Position numbers and translations under genes: made by a program
The notes under the pieces: generated by a model
Told to the model about the DNA's origin: nothing
Seen by the model: the letters and a program-made list of their open reading frames with translations, nothing else
Databases searched by the model: none
Shown: positions 18,670 to 31,200 of the stretch, piece by piece
Numbering within the stretch: the stretch's first letter is position 1
Layout: every line of letters starts with the position of its first letter
NCBI GenBank assembly: GCA_913060865.1
Contig: CAJXTU010000001.1
Span: 62,001 to 126,000 of the forward strand
Direction: 5' to 3'
Origin: an uncultured Cycloclasticus sp.
Lineage (GTDB): Bacteria; Pseudomonadota; Gammaproteobacteria; Methylococcales; Cycloclasticaceae
Length of the DNA stretch: 64,000 nt

Positions 18670-20100
18670 GTGGACTTTAACAGTCCAAATAAGCAAGCAG
18701 ATACATTGGAAAACTTTTTTCCAGCAGAAAGGCAGCGTCGACTCGATTTAATACTTCACTTAATTCCAAATACAAGACAGGTTATTCTACTAAGGGGGCC
18801 TGTGCAGTCAGGAAAATCCTTTTTTATTGGCCGGCTTCAAAACCAGATAGATGAAAGTTGGCAATTCTGTTCGATATTGGCCGATCAGCTCATGCAAACG
18901 GAAGCACCTTTGCAAGTGTTAGCAGAAGCTATTAGTGGACGAGATGAAAAAAATCATCAAATACTGGTTAGATTAGAGTCATGGTCGAAACTAGGCCAAA
19001 AAGTGATTATTTGTGTTGAAAATGCATATCTCTTAGCAGTAGAACAGTTCGACTTTTTGTTTAAGCTGGCAGATAACTACGAGTGTCTTCACATCATATT
19101 GACTTCATCTGAGAACCTGGGGGAGTCCGTTGAATCTCGTTGTCAGTTGGTTGATCTTGAACCCTTTACGCAAAAACAAACAACACAATATGCGAAAAAA
19201 AGGGTGCAAAAAAAAGGCATAGAACTGGTTAATTTAGCCGAATTTGATGAAGTGGTTTTGTTTATTGAAACAGGGGGGTTACCTGGGCGTATAAATGATG
19301 TGTTAGAGCAAATGCTTAATCAAGTAACCAGTGGTGGTTCAAAAAAAGTAGCGAATGGGTTGCCCATAATGTGGTTAGTAGGCGCAGCAATGTTGTTAAC
19401 GGGTGCGTTATTAGTTGTGTTGTATCCTGAAAAAGAGAGCGGGTCTATAGAGACTGTAGCGCAAATTAAGGGGAGTAATAACGAAGAGAGACCCATAGCT
19501 TCATTGACGTTAGATGAGGTGGTCAAATTGCCAAATAAAACAAAAGCTGAGCCAGCTAAAAATAATTTGATCGTTGAAACTAGCCCGGCGCTAATAGTTT
19601 TATCACCAAGTCCAGTACAGGAAATAGACGTTATTACCTCAGGCATTATAAAAACACTTCCTGCTGCTGAAAATGAGATATCTCTACAAGAACTAGAGAA
19701 AAAAGTCGTGCGAGGAAAACCAGCAATTGATAAAGAGGGTTTAGGGGTACCCAAAGAAGAAAAAATCATTACTGAAATACCAAAAAAGCCAGCAGGCATT
19801 CAGATCGGTACCGATTGGGTAAAAAGTCGAGATAAAAACCATTACACCCTGCAATTATTAGGCGTTTCGACGGAAGATTCTGCTCATAAATACATCCTTA
19901 AGCACAAAGAGCTTAAGTTATTATATTTTTTTCAAAATAAAAAGAATGATGGTAAATGGTTTAGTGTCATTTATGGTGACTTCGTTAGTAAAGAAAAGGC
20001 TGTGCAGGCGTCCAAAAACTTACCACCTTCGTTGGGTAGGTTGAAACCTTGGGTGCGTAGTTTTGGCGGACTTCATGCCGACTTGTATAGAATAGATTAG
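18670..20100 (+). CDS. DamX-like protein: AAA-type ATPase domain, membrane helix, SPOR domain
   Basis: A 476-residue protein with a cytoplasmic ExeA/AAA-like ATPase domain (Walker A GPVQSGKS, residues 43-50), a membrane helix (about 231-252), a long variable periplasmic linker, and a C-terminal SPOR domain (last 80 or so residues, from HYTLQLLGVS). SPOR domains bind glycan strands stripped of peptides at the division site. The position after aroB is that of damX in E. coli and of PA5037 in Pseudomonas. The start is a GTG directly after the aroB stop. The ATPase part makes it larger in design than a plain SPOR protein; its role there is unknown. Confidence 0.85.
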   Translation: MDFNSPNKQADTLENFFPAERQRRLDLILHLIPNTRQVILLRGPVQSGKSFFIGRLQNQIDESWQFCSILADQLMQTEAPLQVLAEAISGRDEKNHQILVRLESWSKLGQKVIICVENAYLLAVEQFDFLFKLADNYECLHIILTSSENLGESVESRCQLVDLEPFTQKQTTQYAKKRVQKKGIELVNLAEFDEVVLFIETGGLPGRINDVLEQMLNQVTSGGSKKVANGLPIMWLVGAAMLLTGALLVVLYPEKESGSIETVAQIKGSNNEERPIASLTLDEVVKLPNKTKAEPAKNNLIVETSPALIVLSPSPVQEIDVITSGIIKTLPAAENEISLQELEKKVVRGKPAIDKEGLGVPKEEKIITEIPKKPAGIQIGTDWVKSRDKNHYTLQLLGVSTEDSAHKYILKHKELKLLYFFQNKKNDGKWFSVIYGDFVSKEKAVQASKNLPPSLGRLKPWVRSFGGLHADLYRID

Positions 20101-20184
20101 GAGTTTGTCAAGCAAGCTGAGCTGTGTTGAATGGGTCGTGAGGTGGTTTATTTCAATTGCGTTGGTGGTGGAGTGCCTGCAAAA

Positions 20185-20213
20185 TTGAAAATTTCTCCTC
20201 TGATTGCTATAAT
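20185..20213 (+). promoter_or_regulatory. Sigma-70 promoter of gltB-gltD
   Basis: A -35 TTGAAA at 20185-20190 and a perfect -10 TATAAT at 20208-20213, separated by 17 bases. Transcription would begin near 20220, which leaves a leader of about 58 bases. Confidence 0.8.
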
Positions 20214-20277
20214 CACCGGCCGACTTGCGTATTAGTAAGTTGTATTTTTTAATAACTAAGTACATAAGGTTAGCCGA

Positions 20278-23200
20278 GTGAAACAAACCTCAATCCCTCA
20301 AGCGGGTTTATACGACCCTGCGTTTGAGAAAGACAGCTGCGGATTTGGACTAATTGCGCACATTGATAACAAGCCAAGTCATTGGCTGGTTAAAACATCT
20401 ATAGACTCATTGGCTCGTTTAACTCATCGTGGGGCTATTGCTGCCGATGGAAAGTCAGGCGATGGCTGCGGCTTATTACTTAAAACACCGGAAGCGTTCT
20501 TTAGAGCAAAAGCTCAAGAGTTAGGGGTGACAGCGGCGGAGCTGTTTGCTGTGGGAATGGTTTTTCTAAATCAAGATGAGGCTAAAGCGGCACAGGCAAG
20601 GTTAGTTCTTCAAGAAGAAATAGAAAGAGAAGGGCTTGATGTTATTGCTTGGCGTGAAGTGCCCGTCAATACAGATGCTTGTGGAGAACAAGCATTGGCA
20701 ACACTTCCATCTATAGAGCAAGTGTTTGTTAATGCGAAAGTGGGTATGGACAATGCTGCGCTAGATTGTCATTTATACATTGCAAGGCGGCGCGCAGAAA
20801 AGCGTATAGAACAAAGTGATGATATGTTCTATGTAGCGAGTTTGGCTTCAAATGTTATTTCATATAAAGGCTTGGTGATGCCTGAGTTTTTGCCGAGCTT
20901 CTACCTCGATTTAAATGACCCTAAGCTGGAGAGCTCGCAATGTGTCTTCCATCAACGCTTTGCAACAAATACTTTTCCGCAATGGCGTTTAGCTCAACCG
21001 TTTAGGTTTTTAGCCCATAACGGAGAAATTAATACCATTCGGGGTAATAGAAATTGGGCGCAAGCGCGTAGTTACACCTTTGAAACACCACTTATTCCAA
21101 ATATGGACGATATTCGTCCGTGGGTTTCTTCAGTGGGCTCAGATTCAAACAGCTTGGATAATATGGTGGACGGTTTAATCGCTGGCGGTATGGATATTTT
21201 CCGTGTCATGCGATTGCTGGTCCCGCCGGCCTGGCAGAATGTTTACACAATGGATCCTGACTTACGAGCATTTTATGAGTATTCTTCCATGCATATGGAA
21301 CCATGGGATGGGCCTGCTGCGATCGTATTGACTGACGGTCGTCACGTTGCGTGCTGCTTAGATCGAAATGGCTTACGCCCAGCGCGTTATGTTATTACTA
21401 AAGATAGGCATATTACGTTGGCATCAGAGGTCGGCGTGTATGACTATAAGCCAGAAGATGTTGTGCAGAAAGGGCGTCTAAAACCAGGCGAAATGCTAGC
21501 GGTAGATACGGAAAAAGGTGAGTTGATTACACCGAAAGAGATAGATGACCGCCTGAAATCTCGTCAGCCGTATAAGAAATGGTTAGCAGAGCATACGAAG
21601 AAATTAAACACTGTTCGAAATGATGACCCGTTGACACTGTTACCGTTTGATAAAGAAACGCTAAAGGTGCATGAAAAACAATATCAATTAACATTTGAAG
21701 AGCGAGACCAAGTGCTTAAAGTGCTTGCGGAAGCTGGACAAGAAGCCATCGGTTCTATGGGCGATGATATTCCAATGCCCGTTTTATCAAGAAAAATTCG
21801 TAGTCCATATGATTATTTTAGACAGCAATTTGCGCAAGTAACGAACCCACCGATAGATCCATTGCGTGAGCAAGTTGTGATGTCGCTAATGACAAGTTTC
21901 GGCCGAGAGAAAAACTTGTTTGAAGAGTCGGCAGAGCATGCGCATCGTTTAGAAGTTGATTCTCCAGTTCTCTCGGCATCTAAGTTCGAAACACTACTCC
22001 GCAATGAAGATGAAGCCTACAAGAGTTCTGTTATTGATCTTCAATATAATGCGCCTGATGTTTGTCTTGAAGATGCAATAAATAAAATTTGCAAAACTGT
22101 CGAACAACGAGTGCGAGACGGTAGCGTTGTTATTGTTTTGAGTGACCGTGGCTTACAGAAAAACACATTACCGGTTCATGCCTTGTTGGCGACAGGCGCG
22201 GTGCATCATTACTTGGTTAAAGTTGGGCTGCGTTGCCAAGCAAATATTGTAGTAGATACAGCGACAGTCAGAGACCCTCACCAGTTTGCGACCTTAATTG
22301 GCTATGGTGCTACGGCGGTTTGCCCATATCTTGCGTATGAGACCATGAATGATATGGTTGAAACAGGTGATATATCGGGTATTGAAGTGGGTGTGCTTGC
22401 TCAGAATTATCGTAAAGGTATCAACAAAGGCCTGTATAAAATATTATCTAAAATGGGTATCTCAACGATAGCAAGTTATCGTGGATCACAGTTATTTGAA
22501 ATAGTTGGTTTGCAGTCGGAGGTGGTAGATACTTGTTTCAAAGGAACAACAAGCCGTATCCAAGGAGCTGGTTTTAAAGAGCTCGAAGACGAGCAAAAGC
22601 AATTATCTAAAGTAGCCTGGAACCCACGTAAATCAACTGAGCAAGGCGGTTTACTCAAATATGTTCACGGTGGTGAATATCATGCGTATAACCCTGATGT
22701 TGTGAACTCATTGCAAGAAGCTGTACGTTCAGGCGACATGAATAAATACCGTGTGTACGCAGATGAAGTGAACAATCGTTCTGCGGCCTCCATGCGGGAT
22801 ATGTTTAGATTGAAGTTGGATGGGGAAAAAGCGATATCACTAGATGAGGTGGAACCTGCCGAAGGCTTGTTTGCACGTTTTGATACAGCGGCGATGTCTT
22901 TAGGTGCACTATCTCCAGAAGCACACGAAACACTGGCTATCGCAATGAATCGCCTGGGTGGTCGTTCTAACTCGGGTGAAGGCGGGGAAGACCCGGCTCG
23001 TTTTGGGACAGAAAAAATATCTAAAATCAAACAAATAGCGTCTGGTCGATTTGGGGTAACACCGCATTATTTAGTGAATGCAGATGTGCTTCAAATTAAA
23101 GTGGCTCAAGGTGCGAAACCAGGAGAGGGTGGCCAGTTACCAGGCGATAAAGTTAATAAAATGATCGCAACCCTGCGTTATTCAAAGCCGGGCGTCGCCT

Positions 23201-24756
23201 TAATTTCACCACCGCCGCATCATGATATTTACTCGATTGAAGATTTGGCGCAACTGATTTTTGATTTAAAACAAGTCAATCCTGATGCATTGGTTTCAGT
23301 GAAGTTAGTATCTGAAGCAGGTGTAGGCACCATCGCCGCGGGTGTAGCAAAATGCTATGCAGATTTAATTACTATTGCGGGATACGATGGCGGCACAGGC
23401 GCAAGCCCGTTAACCTCTGTGCGGTATGCAGGAGCACCTTGGGAGCTTGGTTTAACCGAAACACATCAAACCTTATTGGCCAATGACTTACGCAGTAAGG
23501 TTCGTTTGCAAACCGATGGCGGTTTAAAAACAGGCTTAGATGTTATTAAGGCCGCTATTCTGGGGGCAGAAAGTTTTGGCTTCGGTACAGGTCCAATGGT
23601 GGCAATGGGATGTAAGTATTTACGTATTTGCCACCTTAATAATTGCGCAACAGGTATCGCTACTCAAGATAATGTACTGCGAATGAAGCATTATCATGGT
23701 GAAGTTGAATACGTGATGAACTATTTCCGTTTCTTAGCTCATGAAGTTCGTGAGTGGTTGGCGAAATTAGGTTTCAGTAAGCTAGAAGATATTATTGGCA
23801 GAACTGATTTATTAGAGCAGGTAGAAGGCGCAACAGACAAACAGCGTGGTTTGGAATTACAGGCTATTTTAGACTACATTCCTGGTAATGAAAGCAAAAT
23901 GCAGTATTGCATCACACCGCAAAACGATCCATTTGATAATGCTGAGTTTGCAGAAGGAATGGTTGCTGATGTGTTACCAGCAATTGAGGCAAAATCTGGC
24001 GGTTCGTTCAGCTATGAAATTGGTAATATTCACCGTTCTATTGGCGCGCGAATATCAGGCGAAATTGCTAAGCGATATGGCAATAATGGTATGTCCGACT
24101 CACCGATAGATATTCACTTCACCGGCTCTGCTGGTCAAAGTTTTGGTGTTTGGAATGCCGGTGGCTTGAATATGACATTAGAAGGCGATGCGAATGACTA
24201 CGTTGGCAAGGGCATGGCGGGCGGTAAGCTAATTCTAAAAGCACCGTTTGGTAGTGACTTTAGAAGCCATGAAACAACCATTATGGGTAATACGTGTTTA
24301 TACGGCGCCACTAGCGGTAAATTATTTGCGGCAGGTTTAGCCGGCGAGCGCTTTGCAGTCAGAAACTCTGGAGCGATAGCGATAGTCGAAGGCATCGGTG
24401 ACCACGGTTGTGAATACATGACCGGCGGGGTGATTGCCGTGCTAGGCGAAGTGGGTATTAACTTTGGTGCGGGTATGACCGGCGGTTTTGCATTTGTCCT
24501 AGATGAGTCACGTAATTTTGTAGATAAATATAATCATGAATTAGTCGATATTCATCGCGTTTACACAGAATCAATGGCCGCGCATAGTGATTACTTAAGA
24601 AGCCTCATAGAAGAGTTTGTTGTTGAGACAGGCAGTGCTAGAGGTCAAGACATGCTTGATAACTTTGCCGATTACATACAAAACTTCTGGTTAGTTGTAC
24701 CAAAAGCAGCCGATGTTAAATCCTTATTAGATTCCTTAAGCTCACAAGCAGCTTAA
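20278..24756 (+). CDS. gltB: Glutamate synthase (NADPH), large subunit
   Basis: A 1492-residue enzyme that makes two glutamates from glutamine and 2-oxoglutarate. The N-terminal Ntn glutaminase begins, after removal of a 20-residue propeptide, at Cys21 ([10 protein letters not shown]). It is followed by the central domain, the FMN-binding synthase domain, and the C-terminal GXGXG beta-helix (from about residue 1240). The 3Fe-4S cysteines are in [16 protein letters not shown] (C-x5-C-x4-C). It starts with GTG. The electrons come from GltD, encoded 21 bases downstream. Confidence 0.97.
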   Translation: MKQTSIPQAGLYDPAFEKDSCGFGLIAHIDNKPSHWLVKTSIDSLARLTHRGAIAADGKSGDGCGLLLKTPEAFFRAKAQELGVTAAELFAVGMVFLNQDEAKAAQARLVLQEEIEREGLDVIAWREVPVNTDACGEQALATLPSIEQVFVNAKVGMDNAALDCHLYIARRRAEKRIEQSDDMFYVASLASNVISYKGLVMPEFLPSFYLDLNDPKLESSQCVFHQRFATNTFPQWRLAQPFRFLAHNGEINTIRGNRNWAQARSYTFETPLIPNMDDIRPWVSSVGSDSNSLDNMVDGLIAGGMDIFRVMRLLVPPAWQNVYTMDPDLRAFYEYSSMHMEPWDGPAAIVLTDGRHVACCLDRNGLRPARYVITKDRHITLASEVGVYDYKPEDVVQKGRLKPGEMLAVDTEKGELITPKEIDDRLKSRQPYKKWLAEHTKKLNTVRNDDPLTLLPFDKETLKVHEKQYQLTFEERDQVLKVLAEAGQEAIGSMGDDIPMPVLSRKIRSPYDYFRQQFAQVTNPPIDPLREQVVMSLMTSFGREKNLFEESAEHAHRLEVDSPVLSASKFETLLRNEDEAYKSSVIDLQYNAPDVCLEDAINKICKTVEQRVRDGSVVIVLSDRGLQKNTLPVHALLATGAVHHYLVKVGLRCQANIVVDTATVRDPHQFATLIGYGATAVCPYLAYETMNDMVETGDISGIEVGVLAQNYRKGINKGLYKILSKMGISTIASYRGSQLFEIVGLQSEVVDTCFKGTTSRIQGAGFKELEDEQKQLSKVAWNPRKSTEQGGLLKYVHGGEYHAYNPDVVNSLQEAVRSGDMNKYRVYADEVNNRSAASMRDMFRLKLDGEKAISLDEVEPAEGLFARFDTAAMSLGALSPEAHETLAIAMNRLGGRSNSGEGGEDPARFGTEKISKIKQIASGRFGVTPHYLVNADVLQIKVAQGAKPGEGGQLPGDKVNKMIATLRYSKPGVALISPPPHHDIYSIEDLAQLIFDLKQVNPDALVSVKLVSEAGVGTIAAGVAKCYADLITIAGYDGGTGASPLTSVRYAGAPWELGLTETHQTLLANDLRSKVRLQTDGGLKTGLDVIKAAILGAESFGFGTGPMVAMGCKYLRICHLNNCATGIATQDNVLRMKHYHGEVEYVMNYFRFLAHEVREWLAKLGFSKLEDIIGRTDLLEQVEGATDKQRGLELQAILDYIPGNESKMQYCITPQNDPFDNAEFAEGMVADVLPAIEAKSGGSFSYEIGNIHRSIGARISGEIAKRYGNNGMSDSPIDIHFTGSAGQSFGVWNAGGLNMTLEGDANDYVGKGMAGGKLILKAPFGSDFRSHETTIMGNTCLYGATSGKLFAAGLAGERFAVRNSGAIAIVEGIGDHGCEYMTGGVIAVLGEVGINFGAGMTGGFAFVLDESRNFVDKYNHELVDIHRVYTESMAAHSDYLRSLIEEFVVETGSARGQDMLDNFADYIQNFWLVVPKAADVKSLLDSLSSQAA

Positions 24757-26196
<1,440 letters not shown>

Positions 26197-26257
26197 CTCT
26201 TATAGCTATCTTTTACCGACACTAATAAATAGCCTTTTAATTTAAGAGTATTAAATA

Positions 26258-27316
26258 ATGACGACGTTAAAAAATGATTTAATACTAAGAACGCTACGTG
26301 GCGAAAAAACCGAACGGACGCCAGTTTGGATGATGCGTCAAGCGGGTCGATACCTGCCTGAGTATCGTGCAACACGTGCACAAGCAGGTAGTTTTTTAGA
26401 TTTGTGTAAAAATGCAGACCTTGCTTGTGAAGTGACGTTACAACCATTGGAGCGTTACCCAATGGATGCGGCTATCCTATTTTCAGATATTCTGACGATC
26501 CCCGATGCTATGGGTCTGGGTCTTTATTTTGAAGAAGGCGAAGGTCCAAGGTTTGAGCGTACCGTACGAACAGCTGCCGACGTAGACAAGCTCTTTGTGC
26601 CTGACCCAAACCAAGAGCTTCAATATGTAATGAATGCGGTGTCGACTATCAAAAAAGGCTTGAATGGTGCTGTTCCACTCATTGGTTTTTCTGGTAGCCC
26701 GTGGACATTAGCGTGTTATATGGTTGAGGGCAGTGGTAGCAAGAACTTTGCAAACATTAAACGTATGATGTACGACACGCCTGAGCTAATGCACCGCTTG
26801 CTCGACATCGTTAGTCAATCGGTGACAAGCTACCTACAAGCTCAGATTGAAGCGGGCGCGCAAATAGTTATGGTGTTTGATACTTGGGGCGGCAACTTAT
26901 CAACAAAAGATTATGAAACGTTTTCTTTAGCCTATACCCGCAAAATCTCACAAGCCTTACAAGCGACAAATCCTGATATTCCAAGAATGCTGTTCACCAA
27001 AGGTGCCGGTGTTTGGTTAAAACCAATGGCAGATGCAGGATATAACGGCTTAGGCGTAGATTGGACAACGGATTTAAAGCTAGCGCGTGAGTTAACGCAA
27101 GATAAAGTGGTACTGCAAGGTAACCTCGACCCAACCAGTTTGTATGCAAGCCCAGAAACAATTCGTCAAAAGGTACGTGATGTTCTGGCTGACTATGGCT
27201 ACGGGCATAAACATATCTTTAATTTGGGGCATGGCATATTGCCCGATATTAACCCAGAACACGTTAAGGCGATGATTGATGAAGTGCACCAGAGTAGTCC
27301 GGCATATCACCGATAA
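26258..27316 (+). CDS. hemE: Uroporphyrinogen decarboxylase
   Basis: A 352-residue cytosolic TIM-barrel enzyme that removes four carboxyl groups from uroporphyrinogen III to form coproporphyrinogen in heme synthesis. Signatures are [16 protein letters not shown] (Arg27 and Arg31 bind substrate carboxylates), the catalytic Asp77 in FSDIL, and [13 protein letters not shown]. The position behind gltD matches Pseudomonas. Confidence 0.97.
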   Translation: MTTLKNDLILRTLRGEKTERTPVWMMRQAGRYLPEYRATRAQAGSFLDLCKNADLACEVTLQPLERYPMDAAILFSDILTIPDAMGLGLYFEEGEGPRFERTVRTAADVDKLFVPDPNQELQYVMNAVSTIKKGLNGAVPLIGFSGSPWTLACYMVEGSGSKNFANIKRMMYDTPELMHRLLDIVSQSVTSYLQAQIEAGAQIVMVFDTWGGNLSTKDYETFSLAYTRKISQALQATNPDIPRMLFTKGAGVWLKPMADAGYNGLGVDWTTDLKLARELTQDKVVLQGNLDPTSLYASPETIRQKVRDVLADYGYGHKHIFNLGHGILPDINPEHVKAMIDEVHQSSPAYHR

Positions 27317-27356
27317 TATTAATATTGGCTTAACACTGAGTTAGCTCGTTATTACG

Positions 27357-27662
27357 TTGGAAAGCCACGATAAACCTCGAATAGAAATTCAATATTGCAC
27401 GCAATGTCGTTGGTTGTTGCGTGCTGCTTGGTTAGCGCAAGAGTTACTGACAACATTTGAAGAAGAGCTAGGTGCTGTCACCTTGGTGCCCGCCAGCGGC
27501 GGAACGTTTGAAATAAGAATAAATAACCGTCAAATAGAATCTTTGATTTGGTCGCGCAAACATGAAGGGCGTTTTCCAGAAGCCAAAGAAGTAAAACAAC
27601 GTGTTCGAGATGAGCTCTGCCCAGATAAATTTTTAGGGCATTCGGATGTTAAGAAGCCCTAG
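27357..27662 (+). CDS. Rdx (SelT/SelW/SelH-like) family protein with CXXC motif
   Basis: A 101-residue thioredoxin-like protein of the Rdx family. The redox motif is CTQC in IEIQYCTQCRWLLRAAWLAQ; selenoprotein relatives have CXXU here. The C-terminal DELCPDKFLGHSD is typical of the proteobacterial branch. Function is not established; a thiol redox role is inferred. The start is a TTG at 27357, since an in-frame TAG at 27342 leaves no other. It follows hemE by 40 bases and is probably in its operon. Confidence 0.82.
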   Translation: MESHDKPRIEIQYCTQCRWLLRAAWLAQELLTTFEEELGAVTLVPASGGTFEIRINNRQIESLIWSRKHEGRFPEAKEVKQRVRDELCPDKFLGHSDVKKP

Positions 27663-27796
27663 TTAGGGCTTATGGTTGTATTTATTGGTTCAGGCGAAGA
27701 AATAATTTTACAATCGTACTCTGCTATATGCTCAAGTAATTAACTATTTTCTATAATTAATTAAGAAAGCAAGAAGTTAGTCAGCTTGATTACTCT

Positions 27797-27824
27797 AGGC
27801 CAAAGACTCTTTGGCCTCCTTTTT
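27797..27824 (+). terminator. Hairpin terminator between the hemE operon and pilE
   Basis: A perfect 9-bp stem, AGGCCAAAG with CTTTGGCCT, loop ACT, followed by CC and five T on the plus strand. It lies between two converging transcripts and overlaps the pilE stop. A second hairpin without a T run (arms 27654-27660 and 27665-27671) covers the stop codon of the Rdx gene. Confidence 0.65.
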
Positions 27825-28260
27825 ATCGCCAGCAGTTTGTTAATGTGGCTGTTTTATTACCAGTCTGGCTGTAAGTCATTGTTCCACACTTGTCCGATGT
27901 TTGTGCATTCTGTGGAGTGGCTTGTAGTACAAAAGCAGTTGCTGTTGGAGCTGCTGAAAATGAATAATTATAATCATCATGAATGATGCCCGGGTCTAAG
28001 GCTGGGGTGCATCCTGCTGGACTTGCGCAGGCAGTGGATGATATAGGGTCACTAGTACCATTTAGTATTAAATACGAGTTATTTTCAGTGAAACGGCGCT
28101 CAAGAAAATTAGATAACTTCAGCAAGTCTGACTGGGCTGTTGTACGCTTATTAGTACGAGTATTTTCCACATACGAAGGGTAAGCTATAGACGCTAATAT
28201 AGCGATAATGGCAACCACAATCATTAATTCAATAAGGGTAAAGCCGTTTTTAGTATTCAT
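27823..28260 (-). CDS. pilE: Type IV minor pilin PilE
   Basis: A 145-residue type IVa pilin. It has a class III signal (MNTKNG, cut before Phe7), the conserved FTLIELMIVVAIIAILASIAYPSY helix split here as the usual hydrophobic N-terminus, and Glu at mature position 5. A C-terminal disulfide region includes C-x(15-20)-C (DKCGTMTYS...TNCWR). It is the last gene of the minor pilin operon, matching the position of pilE in Pseudomonas. The size is close to that of a major pilin, but the operon context argues for a minor pilin. Confidence 0.9.
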   Translation of the reverse strand: MNTKNGFTLIELMIVVAIIAILASIAYPSYVENTRTNKRTTAQSDLLKLSNFLERRFTENNSYLILNGTSDPISSTACASPAGCTPALDPGIIHDDYNYSFSAAPTATAFVLQATPQNAQTSDKCGTMTYSQTGNKTATLTNCWR

Positions 28261-28282
28261 AATATAGACTCGTTAAAAGAGG

Positions 28283-31200
28283 TTATCTTAATTGACGCCA
28301 TGATTGTCTGCCAGTAGGGCTACCAGAGGACTCTTTGATCATATCTAAATTACCGCTAGAGCCACTCGAGTATTTACATTCTGTGCCATCATCGCAAATA
28401 ACGACACCCGGCGTTTTAATAATGCCAAGGCCATCTTTACGAATACCGCTGATAGGGATGTTATCTAGAGCATCAATGGTTCCATCTCCATTAGTGTCGT
28501 AAATTTCTACAATATCGAGCAAGTCAATAACACCATCATTATTGATATCAAAAGGTGAGATATCAAGGCGACTACCACTGACAGCATCTAGCTCCATTAA
28601 CCAGCTTGAGCCACCAGAATTACATGGATTAGGGTCAGGTATTAGAGTAACAAATATGATGCGTCCATTTCTTAGTAGAGGGGCAGCGACCACACGCTCA
28701 CCTTCTGGACCATTGCCATTATATGGGGAGGCAATGGGCACGTTTAGATCCATATACCAACCATCTTTTGTTGTATAGTCAACAGTTGTGTTTGATGTTG
28801 CACGTAAATCGATAAGCGTCGAGTCACTTGGAACTGGGCTAGAAGGTGTCTTTATAACGTTAGAAGCTGTTACCTCAAATGTTTTTTCCGTTAAGATTTC
28901 TTGTTGTAGTAAATTCGTACGGCTTGAAACGGTGGAACCTTGGTCTCTAATACCATAGAAAGTTTGTATTTGTGGTGATGGGCCAACTATTTGGTCATTA
29001 ACGGCATAATATTTACCAGTGCCAAAGTACACCATTAAACCACCGTCAGGGTGTTTGCCAACTTGCGGTTTAGCGGTAATGGGTTGCGGGGTGCTAGAGC
29101 CATCAAGAGCCTGAAATAGTGGTGCAGGACTAGGGTTTGTGCCATAGGCTACTTTCCAAGTGCTTGTATTGTTACCTGATACATCAAACTTCCATAGATT
29201 GCCAAGCAAGTCACCAGCGTAAATACTATCAGTAACTTTATCGCCATCTTCATCAACTGCAATAGGAGTAGACAGCCCATTAGGACTACCTGCACTGCCA
29301 ACACCAGTATCAATTTTCTTAAGTATATGCCCGGTTTGAATATCAATTAAGAATAAAACAGCGGAGTTATTTGCACTTTCGTAACCGTTAGCAACGACAG
29401 CAGCCCAGCTACCATCTTGCATTTTAACTATTGATGCCTGAGGTAATGTGTAGCCGAGATCAGCAGCAAAAGAACCCACATCTGAGGGGTTTGGGGCTTG
29501 AATATCTGAAATCTCCCATAAAACATCACTGGCCGAAAAGCTGGAAGGGTTTGTAACGTCTAGGGCGAATAGGCCTTTGCCACCTGCGCCTAGAGTAGTA
29601 ACTAGAACTGAATGCCATGTACCACTAAAGTAAGCGTCGCCACCACGGGGAGCGCCGTCAACAAAATACCTGTGGGGGATACAGCCAGCACTTCTGCAGC
29701 CATAAAAAGGGTCTGTCAAAGTACTCAATGCACCGATAGTGGCATCAGGTACGTAGGAAAATAATTCGACGCCCCTAGTAGAATATGATGATTCAGTTGG
29801 GCCTGATGTTGCATTAACAGCGTGTAACATGCCATCGTTAGCTGAGAAATATACGGCAGGCGTTCTAGTAAGTTTAGCGGTTAAATGGGCAGGGTAGGCG
29901 GCAGCTTCCGTAGTATTAGCTAACTGAGTGTAACCAAAGTCTTCAATATGACCTGAAAACCATGGATCGGAGTTAATGACATCACCTAATAAAGACACAC
30001 GGTCCCTAAATGGGCCACCATTTTGTTGTTCGCTGGAGGTATCACCTCGAATATAATCGGTTCTATTTGATCCTAATGTATCCGTTGAGCCAGATGAATC
30101 TGTGTTCATCAGTAGTTGCTGGGCAGTATTGAGGTTAGCGTATTCAAAAATAATGCCTGTAGAGCTGCCACTGGTAGAATCGTAAGAGAATATATTTCGA
30201 CTGTTTTCAGCAGGTATAAGCGTTGAGGCATCCCACGCTTGTGATCCAATACTTCCATCATTATTTAAATTAAACGCTAATAGCTGTCCGGTCCATGTTG
30301 CGCTATTAAAGCGAGCCTGGAAGATATAGGAATTAGTATCTAGGCGTGTAGAATTAGTAGCAACGGCTGATGCAGAAGAGGTTAGTGCTTCAATATTGGT
30401 AAATGCTTGGTTAAGAGCGGAGACAAGTTTGTCTGGTTCAGTCGCTAATACATAATTGTCTGGTTCGCCATCGCTGTCGGCATCCCATTCGGTTGTTGAT
30501 GTGCCTGGCGTACCATTATTAGGGTCCGCATCCTCATTATCATCAACAAAACCACCGTACTTTCCAGCAAGCCACAGCATGTTCATTTGTCCTAGTAAGG
30601 GATTTGAACTGTATTCTTGGGAGTCCACCATAAAGGTCGATACTGTTTGTTTTCCTACGAAGTCGGTTGTTGCACCTAAGTTACCTGTAGCGCCGGTACG
30701 AATATCTTCTGTATTAGCATAGTAAGCAAGGCCTGCAATGTAGTAAGAATTTTCCTTTGGTGAATAAGGGGCTGTGCCCATTACTTCACCTAAACCTGGA
30801 ATTATTTTTGCAGTATTGGCCATGTCGCAATTAAGAGCTGTACAGCCAACAACTTGAGAGGTACCGGTCAGCCCCTCTAGGTCGCCAACAGTATTGGTAA
30901 GGTTGGTGACATTGATGTCTGAATCAGGCGTGCTAGGTTCGCCATAATCATCGCTAATATCTCTGCCATTAAAACTACTGGCTGTAAAGTGAGTGCCAGG
31001 CAATCTTTTATCTTTCCAGGGGTTGGCATCATTAATGCCGATAATGAAATTATTTTGGCATTCGTATTGAATTGGATCTTCCCATCGACTGCCATCTAAA
31101 ACAGGGAATCCACCATTAGCACCTGCAAGGTATTCTGCCGTCGGACCAAGGTTTTTGAAATAACGAATAGACTCATAAAATAACTCACTGGCAGGGTCGT

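Noticed and set aside
19320-19799. A 159-codon open frame on the minus strand
   Set aside because: It lies wholly inside the SPOR protein gene on the other strand, has low-complexity Ser/Thr composition from the complementary strand, and no ribosome site.
20278-24756. Frameshift in the very long gltB
   Set aside because: The frame is continuous over 1492 codons with all domains in order; the short frames inside it are shadows.
27786-27986. A 66-codon plus-strand frame with a hydrophobic start
   Set aside because: It is antisense to pilE, starts across a terminator hairpin with TTG, and its second half mirrors pilin coding sequence.
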